Of a stretch of 64,000 bases of DNA, positions 34,664-46,130 are shown piece by piece. Made by a program: the position numbers and the translations under genes. Where the stretch lies: positions 8,280,963-8,344,962 of the forward strand of contig CM032666.1 in NCBI GenBank assembly GCA_019095985.1. The letters are read 5' to 3'. Every line of letters begins with the position of its first letter. Position 1 is the stretch's first letter. The notes beneath the pieces are model-generated. The model saw only the letters and a program-made list of their open reading frames with translations, did not search any database and was not told where the DNA came from. This DNA is from Streblospio benedicti. Taxonomy: Eukaryota; Annelida; Polychaeta; Spionida; Spionidae.

Positions 34664-34982
34664 GAAATCAGAAACAAAATGATACAAAAAATATTCACAC
34701 AAATAGATTTGAAAAAAGTCAACCTCTCGTATAGCAGCAAGAAAAACAAGAAAAACAAGTGAACTTCAGTTACTCTCATTCTTCGCTGTTTGACTTGAAA
34801 AACGTTGACTTTTATTGCTTTCAGCGTTAAAGCTCAAAATGACATGAAAGGCTGTGCTAAGTGGGCGGTTGTTTCACACCTACCTACTGGACTAAATGCA
34901 CATCAGAACGTCAGTATGCGTTGTCATAATCCAGTCACACCACAGACACACTGGGCACTGATGCGGAACCCCCGGTGTGTGT

Positions 34983-35037
34983 GCGGTGGGGGTGGGGGTG
35001 GGGGGGGGGGTGGGGTGGGGAGGGGGGGGGGGGGGGC
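34983..35037. repeat. G-rich low-complexity tract
   Basis: Runs of G broken by single T or A. The poly-Gly frame across it is spurious. Confidence 0.9.
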
Positions 35038-35039
35038 TA

Positions 35040-35245
35040 GAAATGTTTTGGGTAGGTATGCTCCACGGTTAGTTCATAATGGGGGTAGGGTGTTGCCTTA
35101 TTTTTCTGTGAAATGAGGGGTCTTAAATATGATTTATGGCAGACTAGGGTTTTTTAAACATTGGTGTTTAAGACAATACATTGAATCTATATGAAACTTG
35201 AAGGCAACAACAGAATATCATCATATTTCAGTTTACGTTTGTGCA
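35040..35245. repeat. Interspersed repeat, copy 1
   Basis: GGGTAGGTATGCTCCACGG... through GAGGGGTCTTAAATA.GATTTATGG to CAGTTTACGTTT.TGCAA. It matches 45472-45668 in order. Confidence 0.7.
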
Positions 35246-36059
35246 ATACAACAATTACAATACTGTAATTATTTCCGAGCAAGTGCCAGCCTTGAAGAAC
35301 AAACGGGGCTGAGTCCATTTAGTGAAAAACGTGCAACAATATCATAAAACAACAGTGACTGCTATGATGGATCGCAGTGGAATGCATTCAATTGAGAGAG
35401 AAGTTTGAAAAAGTCATACCATTATTGCACCAAGAGCGCTGCAATCTGCGACAGCTAGACCAGATCACACAGGGCCCGTAGGTCACGCACTTCCCGTATG
35501 TGTGTTTTCTTTTAAAGAATACATCCAATAGCAGCAAAACAAGTGCTAAACAATATTACTACCATGAACACGTTTGTTTTGCCGGTGCCAAAGTGTAAAA
35601 AGAACATTTCTAGTAAGATCTAGTTAGTTATTTAAGTTCTTTGATCTAGTGTAAATAAACATGTTCAAATCGCATGTTATCGCCACCGACGGGATGTGTG
35701 TGAATACGTTAGTTCATAACAAAATGCACCACAGATGATGTAATTTTAATGGATCATAAAGATGGTGTTTATCTTACGAAAATATAAGTAAGTGCCCTCA
35801 TTTTGACACATCAAACACTATTGGTGCTTCATGAGCTGCTGTGCTACGATGGTTTCACCAACAAAAAATAAAAATATAACAAGTTACTGGATGTGTATGA
35901 AGTGCTCTTTCTATTCATTTGCTTTGAATGCTAAAATCCAGTTCTGAATTCGATGATGAAATAGATAATGACTGAATAGCAGTAGTATAAATAACATGAT
36001 AGGCTGTCACACACAGAGATGTAAAGTAGAGGAATGGGAACAAGTTAATAGTTAATATA
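35246..36059. other. No gene recognised
   Basis: Unique non-coding sequence. Confidence 0.5.
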
Positions 36060-36147
36060 CAGTGGAACCTCCAAATCAGACCACCTCTCTAATGAGACCA
36101 CCTTACACTGGTACCAAAGGTGTTCTTAATAGAGAGGTTCAATTGTG
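36060..36147. mobile_element. Truncated pogo/Tigger-like MITE copy
   Basis: CAGTGGAACCTCC ... GAGAGGTTCAATTG; about half the usual length. A single end of the same family is also seen near 36325. Confidence 0.7.
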
Positions 36148-36585
36148 TTTGATAACAAATCTAGTGCAGCAATGCTCTGTCAATGAGCTACACTCCGTAA
36201 TGCATAACACCGGGCGACACAGTGATGCATCAGGCCGGCTCTTCCTGACAGGCGGGGTCATGCCGGGGTCATGTCGGGGTCACGGCTCTCAGTCATCATT
36301 AGTCTCGATCAACCAGACCGACATTACAGTGGAATCTCTCTATTACATATATACATCATTAGAAAGTACATTTTAAATTTAAAAATAGAATTGAAAAGCG
36401 TAATAATGTTTTAGTTCAGACTCTACTTGACAGCTGGCAGTACCCAATTCAATATTATACCTAGAATGGAAAAAAACAACTATACATTCTGTGATATGTT
36501 TGTGATTTCATGCACATCAATATTTTATAGTTTATATCTTTTCTATGGAATTTAATCCGAAATAAATGTTTCTCTTCTCTTTTCT

Positions 36586-36618
36586 TCTATTCTATTCTAT
36601 TCTATTCCACTCTATTCT
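36586..36618. repeat. TTCTA microsatellite
   Basis: About five TCTAT units run into the next MITE copy. Confidence 0.85.
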
Positions 36619-36768
36619 ATTATTAGGACCACCTATAGGACCAGTGTTAGGTGGTCTCAATAGAGAGGTGGTCTCTTTGCAGAAGTCCATTTTGGTAGCT
36701 TCATGAAGGTTGGGGGGGCGTGAAAAGTGGTCTCATTATAGAGGTAGTCTCAATTGGAGGTTCCACTG
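36612..36768. mobile_element. Pogo/Tigger-like MITE copy, left end merged with microsatellite
   Basis: ATTAGGACCACC ... CAATTGGAGGTTCCACTG. Confidence 0.75.
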
Positions 36769-37077
36769 TGCTCGGTTCGAGGGAGGAGTCTGACGTCATC
36801 AATTACGGCTGTGTCACATGATCGCTGACGTCACTGTTCACGTGATCTATCAGACGACAGCGTGAAAACAATGATGACGGCCCACGTATCAATTTCATCT
36901 CCATCTCATAATACGGCGTAGATAGAGAGTGATGTTATAAATGATGGAACCAACATCTTTAGCAATTCATTCACATTTTAATTCAATCGCTTTGCACCTT
37001 GCAATCGTCCTCAGAGCATAATGTTGTAAAATGGACAAGCTTAGATTACAAAACAGTACTGTTCTCAATATTATATA

Positions 37078-37265
37078 CAGCAGAACCTCCAATTAAGACC
37101 ATCTCTCTATCGAGACCACTTCTGTAATAAGACCACTTTTCACGGATCCCAAGCCCTGATAAGGCTACTAAAACGTACCTCTGCATAGAGACCACCTCTC
37201 TATTGAGACCACATAACACTGGTTCCAAAGGTGGTCCTAATGCTAATTATAGAGAGGTTCTACTG
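37078..37265. mobile_element. Pogo/Tigger-like MITE copy (complete)
   Basis: CAGCAGAACCTCC ... GAGAGGTTCTACTG, flanked TATA/TATA. The best example for defining the family ends. Confidence 0.85.
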
Positions 37266-37843
37266 TATATAGTACCGATTATAAATCACAAAATAACAGC
37301 AAAAGGATGAAGAGATCATCAGGTGCTGACAACATCTAAACCTTGATGGTCAGGGCCCTGCTCTCGGATTCCTCCCTGGTGTTGATCATGGGTTTCATTT
37401 CCTCAATGTGCAGTGCCTCCAGAGACAGTAGATACGCCCCCCTCCTTGAAGTGCTTTTCCGGGTCTCCTGTGAGTGTGGTGTTGATATAGAGTAAGACCA
37501 TTTCGGGCCTCTGACAGCTGGAATTTATGGACACCTCTAGAAACTAACATTTACTTTGCATTATTACCAACTCTGACAGATCAAAAGTTCGGATGCCTCG
37601 ATTTCTAATATATTCCCTTCACGTTCGGAGTAAACGGTAAGTACTTATATATTGTAGTTTGGTACACATGTTTGCAAGGATTCGGATAGACTGAGGATGT
37701 CCTGAATATTCAGGTCGAATGCGCCTGCTTTCAATGTCTTCATTGGTGAATAGGTGCCACGGCGGTACAATGGCCCCGGGTTCTACTCCCAGCTACGGAG
37801 GAAGAATCTTCTGATGCTCACGATAATTCACGAAAAAAGAAGT
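37266..37843. other. No gene recognised
   Basis: Unique sequence. A CCCCGGGTTCTACTCCC string near 37780 resembles a pol III B box, but no tRNA fold is visible. Confidence 0.5.
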
Positions 37844-37992
37844 ACAGATAAACTTCTATTTAAGACCAACTCACTATTGAGACCCCCTCTCTGATAAGAC
37901 CACTTGTCTCGATCCCACACATTCAAAATGATTGCAATGAGAACATCCATATAAAGACCACCTCTCTATTGAGGCCACCTAACACTGGTCCC
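37844..37992. mobile_element. Pogo/Tigger-like MITE copy, right end lost
   Basis: CAGATAAACTTCTATTTAAGACC ... CACCTAACACTGGTCCCACTAATAG. Confidence 0.65.
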
Positions 37993-38519
37993 ACTAATAG
38001 ACAGTACGTATTTCCGGTGTAACGCTTTAGATCATGAAATTGCATAATGCTCTAATTTCAAGTAATGCGCAATAAGCATCACTGTGTAATCTGCCAGACA
38101 CGTGTGTCATCTCCGGCCAAAGCCCCGTCCTTAACCCTGCCGCTAATCGCAGGATACGTTATGCTTTATACGTTTTACGTTGCTAATCACGTGATACGTT
38201 CAGGGATTACGTACGCCTCACGTGAGACGTAATCTGCGTGTGATATCTGCGCGAGGCTCTCACTTAATGAAGTGCTGTGTCATGTGGATTGTGTGAAACA
38301 AGCCACTTGGTTAAGTGACTATGTGTGCTGCTGAGCAGATGTAAGTTACTCAAAACCTAGTGAGTTTGTCACATGAATTGTTGTGAGCATTGAAACCCTC
38401 TCTCACTAGAGATGGCGGATGATACAACCACCCTAGTGTGTGGACCAACCTTCTCTCTTCACATGTAGCCAGCAGAAGGGGAAAGGGGCGGGGTGAGGTG
38501 GGGGGGGGGGGGTCTTGTC

Positions 38520-40110
38520 TTGTTTTTATAATTTGTCTTGAATTTCTTAACCTGCAAATTAAACAAAATGATCAACTTGAAGGTTTTAGTATTGACAATG
38601 AGAGAGAAATAAAAATATTGCAGTATGCTGATGATACAAGTTTATTCATGAAAGACCTTAATCAAATACCGAAATTTATTGAAGCTATTAACTCGTTTTC
38701 AAAAGTGACAGGCCTAGACCTAAATCTTGATAAAACAGAGGGTATACATATTAGAGGACATCATTATATAACGAATAATAATCTATTTAATATTAAGTGG
38801 ACAAAAGACCCAATAAGATATCTAGGTATATTTATTGGGATTAGCGAGGTCGGTTGTATTAAGAAAAATTGAACTGACAAATTAGAATCTTTTCAGAAAT
38901 TAATAGATTCCTGGTAAAAGCGTAAGTTAACACTTTTTGGTAAAGTAATCGTGATTAAAACTTTGGCATTACCAAAATTAATTTTCTCTGCTAGTATATT
39001 GCCTTTACCAGATGGTTTTAGTAAAAAGGTGTATGTGATTTTGTATAAATTTTTATGGAGTAATTCTGAAAAGATTAAACGACAGGTTTGTATAAATAAT
39101 TTGAGTAAGGGAGGGTTGGGAATGATTGACTTGCAAAGCCATTTTGAAGCACTAAAAGCATCCTGGATAAACAGAATTTTATGATGGAAGTAAACTTGCG
39201 TGGGCTGTGATACCAAAATATTATATCAATAAAGTAACACGTGGCCTTTTGGAGGAAATGAATTTTAAATCTGTCAAAGCATTTCTGCATTTAAAAGACA
39301 TACCCTTATTTTATCAAGAGGTAAATTTTAAGTTACACTAAGTGCCAAAACCAAAACGTCATCCAAACAAAAAATGACTTGTTCTATGAATGTCTATGGG
39401 GTAATTGTAATTTCAAATTAGAAAATAGATGCCTATTTGATGTAGATTTTATAAATGCTGGTATGATACATGTTAAAGACATACTGTACGAAAATGGTCA
39501 TTTCTAACATTCAAAGAGCTATGTTGAAATACGATGTAATGTGGAGAATAGAATAACTACAAATAGAAAATGTAAATATTACTATAATGAATTAGTTAAA
39601 AGTGTAAGAATAGAATCTAAAGCGAATTCTAAATGGGCTTCTATGATTGACTTTGAAGCAGATTGGACTTACATATATAAAAAACAAATTGAAAAATCAG
39701 ATTGATATGAAAATTTTAGAATTCAATTTTAATGTATTGAATGATATTTTGGCTACAAAAAGTAACTTGTTTAAATGGAAAATCAGTCCTAATGTGGATT
39801 GCATATACTGTGGTGATATGGAGGATATTAGTCATTTATTATTTTATTGTAGAGAACCAAGTAATATATGGACTCAACTATCAGCGTTTTTTCATTTCAA
39901 ATAACTTTGAAGCAAATAATTTTTAGAGTCTCAAATGAAAACGAAATAAATATTGTAATATCTTATATATGCCATGCCATATAAAAAAAATATCTACTTG
40001 ATAAAAGTAATGTAAATAATTTTTATGACCTTCATATGTTCATAAGGAAAGAAGTATAAAAGATAGGATTCTACTTTAATACGAGAAACGTTGATAATGT
40101 ACCGGAACTC
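38520..40110 (+). mobile_element. L1-like non-LTR retrotransposon, 3' half
   Basis: Plus strand shows the RT palm with ILQYADDTSLFMKDLNQI (YADD catalytic motif, about 38615-38660), FSKVTGLDLNLDKTE and IRYLGIFIG. Then come the thumb and linker (VIKTLALPKLIFSASILPLP, GGLGMIDL, ALKASWINRIL at about 38950-39180) and, near 39780-39870, a C-terminal cysteine cluster (CIYCGDMEDISHLLFYC). This order fits L1/Tx1-type ORF2. Several frame changes and stops (for example after SEVGCIKKN and after NRIL) show that it is dead. The front half (endonuclease, RT fingers) is absent, which fits 5' truncation. Confidence 0.8.
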
Positions 40111-40374
40111 TTGGTTTAGTTCAAATAATGTCTGATTTGGTAGCCTTCCTTTAAAATCTTTTCATATACATTTATTAAGTTATTAAGTTATTAAGTTTTA
40201 TTAGTTTTTCATAGTATATTGCCTGGGATGGTGACTAAATTTATATTATTACTATATATCAAATATAATAAATATAGATAATAAATATCCATGAATTTAG
40301 TCTATCTGTAATAGTATACAGACAATTTATGCATAGTACTAATGTCCAGTACTACTCCAGTTTACTACTTACTC

Positions 40375-40988
40375 GACGAGCTAGGTCCACCCAGCACGGG
40401 AACTCCGGATTACAGCCCTCCACTCATCCTTGTCCATCATGAGCGTCTTGATTTCTGTGGTACTGGTGAGCCCAGTGTCCCTCTTCAGCGTGTCAATGTA
40501 CGTTGCTTGAGGTCTTCCCCTGGACTTCTTTCCATGCGTCGGTTCCCACAGAATCATCTCGCTGGCAGTGAGCTCTGGGTGTCTCACGCAATGTCCAGCT
40601 AGTCTCATTCGTCTCTGCCTGATGGTGTCCGACAGTCGTAGAAGATAACCATATAGTTCAGGGCTTCTCACATGGTCTACCCATGAAACATTGAGGGCAG
40701 CTCTCAGCATACGGGTGTATACCCCGTCCAGCGCTTTCTCATCCTTGGCAGTGAGGGTCCAGGCTTCACATCCATAAAGCAGCACACTTTCCACGGTGGT
40801 GACAAACAGTCTTCGCTTGAGGTTGTCATTCATCCCTGACTTCCACACTCTGTTCATGCTGTGCAGTGCAGACCATGCATGGGCTCTCCTGATCCTGATA
40901 TCGTTCTGAGTTGAGGCTATCCAGGCACCCAAGTAGTTGAAGTCTTTGACAACTTCTAGAGCAGTTCCGTCAAGTTGTACTCCAGTTA
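40375..40988 (-). mobile_element. Non-LTR retrotransposon ORF2 C-terminal fragment
   Basis: Minus strand, one open frame: VQLDGTALEVVKDFNYLG, then IRIRRAHAWSALHSMNRVW, LLYGCEAWTLTAKDEKALD, RQRRMRLAGHCVRHPE, GRPQATYIDTLKRDTGL. This 'FxYLGxxI ... LLYGxExWTL ... RxRxxGHxxR' series follows the RT in many animal LINEs. The family was not assigned. The catalytic RT is missing. Confidence 0.8.
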
Positions 40989-41388
40989 AAACTTAAAAAA
41001 TTAAAGGTCTACCAAAAAATTTATAGCTAGTACCAATCTATGGTTTCTATGTCATGAATGTTTCCGCAAAACGTTTGAGTTTTTCATCAGTTTTTTAATT
41101 AAAAAAAATGCAGAGAGTGAAAAGTAAGAAAATTGTCATTATCGTCCGCTCCATGGTGATATTTTTACCGTGTCACTACATGTATTTATCAATCAATCAA
41201 TACTGTAATGTTGCGAATAGCATAATGTCACAATGTACCCAGGCGAATAAGAATACATCATCGATCAATATTTGCCAGACTTTTTTACTACCGGCATCGT
41301 TTTGTGTGTCAAGATAGATAATACCAACTTATTTGCCACGTGATCCTATGATAGTTAATACTTTGAGTTCTTTATATTGACGATTATT

Positions 41389-42396
41389 ATGGCAGGGACT
41401 AGAACATGTAGAAGGTCGATTAAAAGGGAAACTATGACAAGAGAAGAAGTGGGTTGGGAGTGTTCTGTGTGCACTTTCAAAAACATACGTGCCCGTTTCA
41501 AATGTGAAGTGTGCGATGTGATCAAAGGCACATCAAGCAGAAATCGACGCGTCACTCGTCAAGTTTTACATCAACAAGTTGAACTTGAATTGGCTTCACA
41601 ACAAGCTATTCCACTTAAATTCGTAAAGCAAGAAAACAAAGGTTCATCAACTAAGAAGTCTGGCAGTACTACCAGTACTAGTAGGCCACATGAATCTATT
41701 CCACCTACATTCGTAAAGAAAGAAAACAAAGGTTCATCAACTAAGAAGTCTGGCAGTACTACCAGTACTAGTAGGCCACATGAATCTATTCCACCTACAT
41801 TCGTAAAGAAAGAAAACAAAGGTTCATCAACTAAGAAGTCTGGCAGTACTACCAGTACTAGTAGGCCACATGAATCTATTCCACCTACATTCGTAAAGAA
41901 AGAAAACAAAGGTTCATCAACTAAGAAGTCTGGCAGTACTACCAGTACTAGTAGGCCACATGAATCTATTCCACCTACATTCGTAAAGAAAGAAAACAAA
42001 GGTTCATCAACTAAAGAATCTGGCAGTACTACCAGCAGGCCACATGAATCTACACCAAAGTCTGGTAATATTACTAATAACTTATTTTTAAATAAGAAGG
42101 ATGACAAAGTCTTCAAAAAACCATCGACACCCATGATTGGGAAGAAATCTACGCCACGCCCACGGTCCTACCCTCGGTTAACGAACGTAAACAGAAGCAC
42201 AGCTGAATCCTATGAAGTCACTGACAGTAGAAATGTGACTGTAGTTATTACTGAATATCAGCCAATAAAAGAAGAAAAACAAGCACCTGATATGTCACCA
42301 TCAAGAAGTAATAGCAGAGGAGACTTCACCATTAAAACAGAAGACGAGCCTCTCACTCAAGGCCTCAAAACACTGAAGAAAGAGGTAATGAAATAG
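41389..42396 (+). CDS. RYBP-like: RYBP/YAF2-like Polycomb cofactor, single exon, with expanded internal repeat
   Basis: 335 aa from the ATG at 41389; the frame extends 12 bases upstream only to a non-ATG codon. N terminus: RanBP2-type zinc finger VGWECSVCTFKNIRARFKCE with C25, C28, C39, C42 and the W before the first C, followed by KGTSSRNRRV, as in RYBP and YAF2. C terminus (about 255-292): SYPRLTNVNRSTAESYEV then NVTVVITEY, matching the RYBP segment that binds RING1B. Between them five copies of a 30-residue, 90-bp repeat (FVKKENKGSSTKKSGSTTST...) start at 41620, 41710, 41800, 41890 and 41980. The middle copies look identical. In vertebrates RYBP recruits PRC1 (RING1B) and binds ubiquitinated H2A through the zinc finger; the same role is inferred here. 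The reading frame lacks introns, unlike vertebrate RYBP, so this may be a retrocopy. Confidence 0.85.
   Translation: MAGTRTCRRSIKRETMTREEVGWECSVCTFKNIRARFKCEVCDVIKGTSSRNRRVTRQVLHQQVELELASQQAIPLKFVKQENKGSSTKKSGSTTSTSRPHESIPPTFVKKENKGSSTKKSGSTTSTSRPHESIPPTFVKKENKGSSTKKSGSTTSTSRPHESIPPTFVKKENKGSSTKKSGSTTSTSRPHESIPPTFVKKENKGSSTKESGSTTSRPHESTPKSGNITNNLFLNKKDDKVFKKPSTPMIGKKSTPRPRSYPRLTNVNRSTAESYEVTDSRNVTVVITEYQPIKEEKQAPDMSPSRSNSRGDFTIKTEDEPLTQGLKTLKKEVMK
41620..42050 (+). repeat. Coding minisatellite, 90-bp unit, five copies
   Basis: Each unit starts TTCGTAAAG.AAGAAAACAA. The unit is a multiple of three, so it stays in frame; it also opens a long antisense frame. The first and last units diverge, while the inner ones are identical by eye, so expansion was recent. 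Confidence 0.95.
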
Positions 42397-42990
42397 ATTT
42401 TGAAAAGAAATCTTGAAGGATTGGGTCAACAATTACTTTAGTATATTGGTTTGAAAATGTGATTGAAATACGTCTGGACTGTTCACTATTATCATCTTTC
42501 ATGGGGAAAAGTGTGTTGTTAATGTAAGACATGAATCATTCACGGTGAATAACAAATGTTGTTTCTTCGTATATATGTTAATTTTCTACCTCTTTTGTAT
42601 TATTGTCATTAAAATTTTCAAAAATTTCTAAGTTGTGCTGTTTTATTATTATTTATTATTTAACAAGTTGGTGTGAGCATACAGATTTATAGACAAAAAT
42701 AATCAATGTTACACAACGAACCCGTTTTTGTATTTATCAGTCTTTTCTAAACAATTACGATACTGTTTAAAAATAAACTGGCATATATTCTGACACATTT
42801 AACAAGATAATTTATTAATAAATTACCAAATGCAAAAATGTGTAGTAATACACTTCATAATCATAACAGAACACGGTGCAGTCACTCGCTAGACATGTAG
42901 ACGTTACGTCGGTCGCACGCTGTTCTGTGTGATCTCTTTGATGTTTATTGATTTTAGAGCTTTTCTCAGTAGTTAAATAAAATCAAAAGA
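42397..42990. other. 3' flank of the RYBP-like gene
   Basis: AT-rich. An AATAAA lies near 42773. The segment TTAATTTTCTACCTC (about 42578-42625) recurs at about 43077. Confidence 0.5.
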
Positions 42991-43067
42991 GGTTTTCCTA
43001 GAAGTAGTAAGTGTGCTAGATTCACGAACTTATTTGAAGTGGGGCAAATATAGTCCCATCTATTCAA

Positions 43068-43150
43068 TTGTAAATATGTCAATTTTCTACCTCTTCTTTT
43101 GTATTATTGTTATTAAAAATTTTAAAAAGTTAAAAAAAAAAAAAAAAAAA
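43068..43150. repeat. Second copy of the RYBP-like 3' segment ending in a poly(A) tract
   Basis: TCAATTTTCTACCTC...TTTTGTATTATTGTTATTAAAA matches 42578-42625 and is followed by about 19 A. It looks like the tailed end of a retrotransposed 3' UTR. Confidence 0.45.
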
Positions 43151-43404
43151 ACAACAACTTCCAATAACAACCTCACCTCTATTAGTTGGGTGTCACGGAG
43201 TACGGACACGGGCAGCTGACTGACCGTTGGTCATTTCTTCTAATTACTGTGATTGGCGCGGCGGGGTCATCAAGTATTGATGCCGCGGTGTCCGTTTGCG
43301 GTGGGTGACCGGAGAAACAACACCAATTAGTCAGCTGGGTCAGCTGTCCAAGCCTCCATGCCCCCCTCACCCCCCCCCCCCCTGTGTGCCGTGCGAGGAG
43401 AGTG

Positions 43405-43568
43405 CAGCAGAACCTCCAATTCAGACCACCTCTGCTATTGAGACCACCCCTATAAAAAGACCACTTTTACGCAACAAACCTAAACCCATAAAGCTACCAA
43501 AATGAACCTCTGTACAGAGACCTCCTAGCACTGGTCCCAAAGGTTGTCCTAATACAGAGGTTCTATTG
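43405..43568. mobile_element. Pogo/Tigger-like MITE copy
   Basis: CAGCAGAACCTCC ... CAGAGGTTCTATTG. Confidence 0.75.
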
Positions 43569-43959
43569 TACCTCTCACCACGATCCAATCGAGCCCCAAT
43601 TCCTACAAACCTCCTGATCTGTTTTCACTTTGTCCACGTGATCAGCAGCCTCTTTCATGTGCTAGACAGCTGGTGTATCTCTACATCCCCCCCCCCCCAC
43701 CCGCGGTGCCACTGGGCTGGTCACTCTCCTGACCACCTCCCTCCCGCACTGACAACAACAGGTTTTCGTAAGTGGAAGTGGTGGTTGGTGGGGGGGGGGG
43801 GGACTCACGTGATTCATAGTGACGTCATTGTGATCAAGACAGGAGTTCCTGTTGTAAGGTCAATGTAAACAATTGGACTATCATAATGATTAAAATGAAT
43901 AACTGTATGTGTTCGTCCAGGTTTCAAAGGCCTGCGGAAATGCACACCCCAACACCCCC

Positions 43960-44047
43960 ACCCCCCCAAAAAAACAAAACAAAAACAAAAACAAAACAAA
44001 CAACAACACAAACACACACAAAATAAAAATAATAAAACAACAACATG
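43960..44047. repeat. A/C-rich low-complexity tract
   Basis: CCCCCAAAAAAACAAAAC... runs of A broken by C. Confidence 0.85.
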
Positions 44048-44157
44048 AAAATTGCAATCTTTTTGGGGAAAAGGATCCTTCCCTTGGATCTGCGCCGCCG
44101 AGTGGTAATTGGCAGTATTGGCTGTCGCGGCGGCGGATGGAGTGTCCAGTTATAGCT

Positions 44158-44200
44158 GTGGTCTGATTAGGGAGGTGGTCTTAATAGGGAGGTTCTACTG
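44158..44200. mobile_element. Pogo/Tigger-like MITE end fragment
   Basis: GTGGTCTTAATAGGGAGGTTCTACTG only. Confidence 0.65.
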
Positions 44201-44464
44201 TGCGAACTTCATCCTATAAAAAGCTTCAATGCGGCTTATCTATGTGTTGTACTTGTTTCTACGCTTTTCGAGTACATAAACAATTCAGTTCAATTCATTT
44301 ATTGTCTTCATTATATGAAGTTAAATGTTTGGTAAACAATATGAAATAATGATACATTAAATATAATAATCCAATAATACGCCGATTAAAAGCATCCCTC
44401 CTTATAAAACATATTTGAACAAATCGACCCATTAAAAGAACAGAGTCTGCATTAGACGATCTTA

Positions 44465-44622
44465 CAGCCGAACCTCTCAAGTAGCTAGGTGGTCTCAATA
44501 GACAGGTGGTTTCTATACACAGGTCCATTTTGGTAGCTTTATGAAGGTTTCGCAGCGTTAAAAGGTGTCTTATTATATAGATGGTCTCAATAGAGAGGTG
44601 GTCTTAATTGGAGGTTGTCCTG
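44465..44622. mobile_element. Pogo/Tigger-like MITE copy
   Basis: CAGCCGAACCTCTC ... TTAATTGGAGGTTGTCCTG. Confidence 0.7.
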
Positions 44623-44864
44623 TACTTGCACAAACAGCAGTATGTCTGGGTGTCCACCTGGCGCTCATGCACGCACATGCGCTGACGTCAATGTTAATAT
44701 TTGCTGCGCTTTCAATTGTGCACTAACCAGGGATAATCTCTGGTGTTACACTAATCCGATACGCTAATCTGATCGGGTCACTCCGTGTTACACTTTTGAG
44801 TGCACCGGGTCATTTGATGGGACATGCAGCAAGGAAAGTGACCCATGCGTATACCTATGTAATA

Positions 44865-45040
44865 CAGTGGAACCTCTCTATTAGGACCACCTTTGGAACT
44901 GGTGTTAGGTGGTCTCAACAGAGAGGTGGTCTCTATTCAGAGGTTTAGTTGGATAGCTTTATGAAGGTTTGGTAGCGTGAAAAGTGGTCTTATTATAGAA
45001 GTGGTCTCAGTAGAGGTGGTTTTGATTGGGGGTTCTGCTG
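44865..45040. mobile_element. Pogo/Tigger-like MITE copy
   Basis: CAGTGGAACCTCTCTATTAGG ... GATTGGGGGTTCTGCTG. This is the last copy of the 26-45 kb cluster. Confidence 0.8.
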
Positions 45041-45471
45041 AAATGAAACTGCATAAGTTTTAGTAACATAATATTAAAGAAAATAATGTCAGACTGTATC
45101 AAACAAGATTAAACTTACACTAACAATATTTGTACTTTTAAGAGCCAATAATAGTACATCATTCCTACGCAAACAAATGTGTTTTTCGAAATAGAATCCT
45201 AAGCAACAATGTACACACAATTTGAAACCTATAGCTGTACCAAAAATCACAAGATTTACACCCATCGTTATACTGAAATCACAAAATTTAGGCTATACCT
45301 GGGATGTCTAAAAGGGTAACCCATAGAAATGGCAGAAATGCCACATCCGTATTACCCGACATATTATTATATATGAATGTACACCACCGACTGCTTTAAC
45401 AGCAATTAATAATAGATTTACAGATGCAGTGGAGACCCTTTGTTACGGGTAATGGTATTTGGCACTAGCAG
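45041..45471. other. No gene recognised
   Basis: AT-rich unique sequence. Confidence 0.5.
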
Positions 45472-45668
45472 CTGTTTTGGGTAGGCTCCACGATACGTTC
45501 AAAATGTTTTTTTTTTTAATGTTTTGTAGAATGGAGGGTCTTGAACATTATTTATGGCCGAATAGGGGGTCTTAAATAGTGGTGTTTGAAAATTTACCTT
45601 CAATCTATACAAAACTGAAAGTCAACAACAACATATGATGATGCTTCAGTTTACGTTTTTGCAAAGGT
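45472..45668. repeat. Interspersed repeat, copy 2
   Basis: Partner of 35040-35245. A related GGGGTCTT string recurs at 45835-45880. Confidence 0.7.
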
Positions 45669-46130
45669 GTGGGTCCTGAGGTTGGTTGTTGCTGGAGACT
45701 TGCATGTTCTTATATATGAACGTGGTAACTTAAACTAAGTTACTAACTTTATACTTTTAGGCTATGCATTTTGCGCGTGTCTTCGCTTTAAGATTTAGAG
45801 AAAATAGGGGCTCTTTGGGGTTTGGCTGCCTAGAAATAGGGGGTCTTAGACATTTTGTCATCTCAAAATCGGGAGTCTTTCTGCTGAGCATACATACCCA
45901 GCCCCCGGCATGCAAAGTGTCTCTTGTAGAAACTCTCTCCCCACCAAGCATGGATTGTTACACTATTCACTGGAGCGTACACTACTTGATGTATCAACGG
46001 GCACAGCCTCGGCCAGGCACAGCTAATTTATTTGCATACGGAAAATGCTTGGATTTGCATGCAGTAGTAATTAATAAGAGGCTGTTTAACTGTAGCTAAT
46101 AAACACCGTGGCCGCCTCGTGTTCACTCCG

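Noticed and set aside
34805-35116. Open frame with a poly-Gly run
   Set aside because: It crosses a G-rich low-complexity tract and has no family signature.
37750-37800. B-box-like GGGTTCTACTCCC
   Set aside because: No matching A box or stem pairing at tRNA spacing.
41620-42050. Regular direct repeats that could suggest a CRISPR-like array
   Set aside because: There are no unique spacers; the units are contiguous, in frame and coding.
41571-42134. Long antisense open frame over the RYBP-like repeat
   Set aside because: The 90-bp unit is a multiple of three, so any stop-free antisense unit stays open. It is a shadow of the coding repeat.
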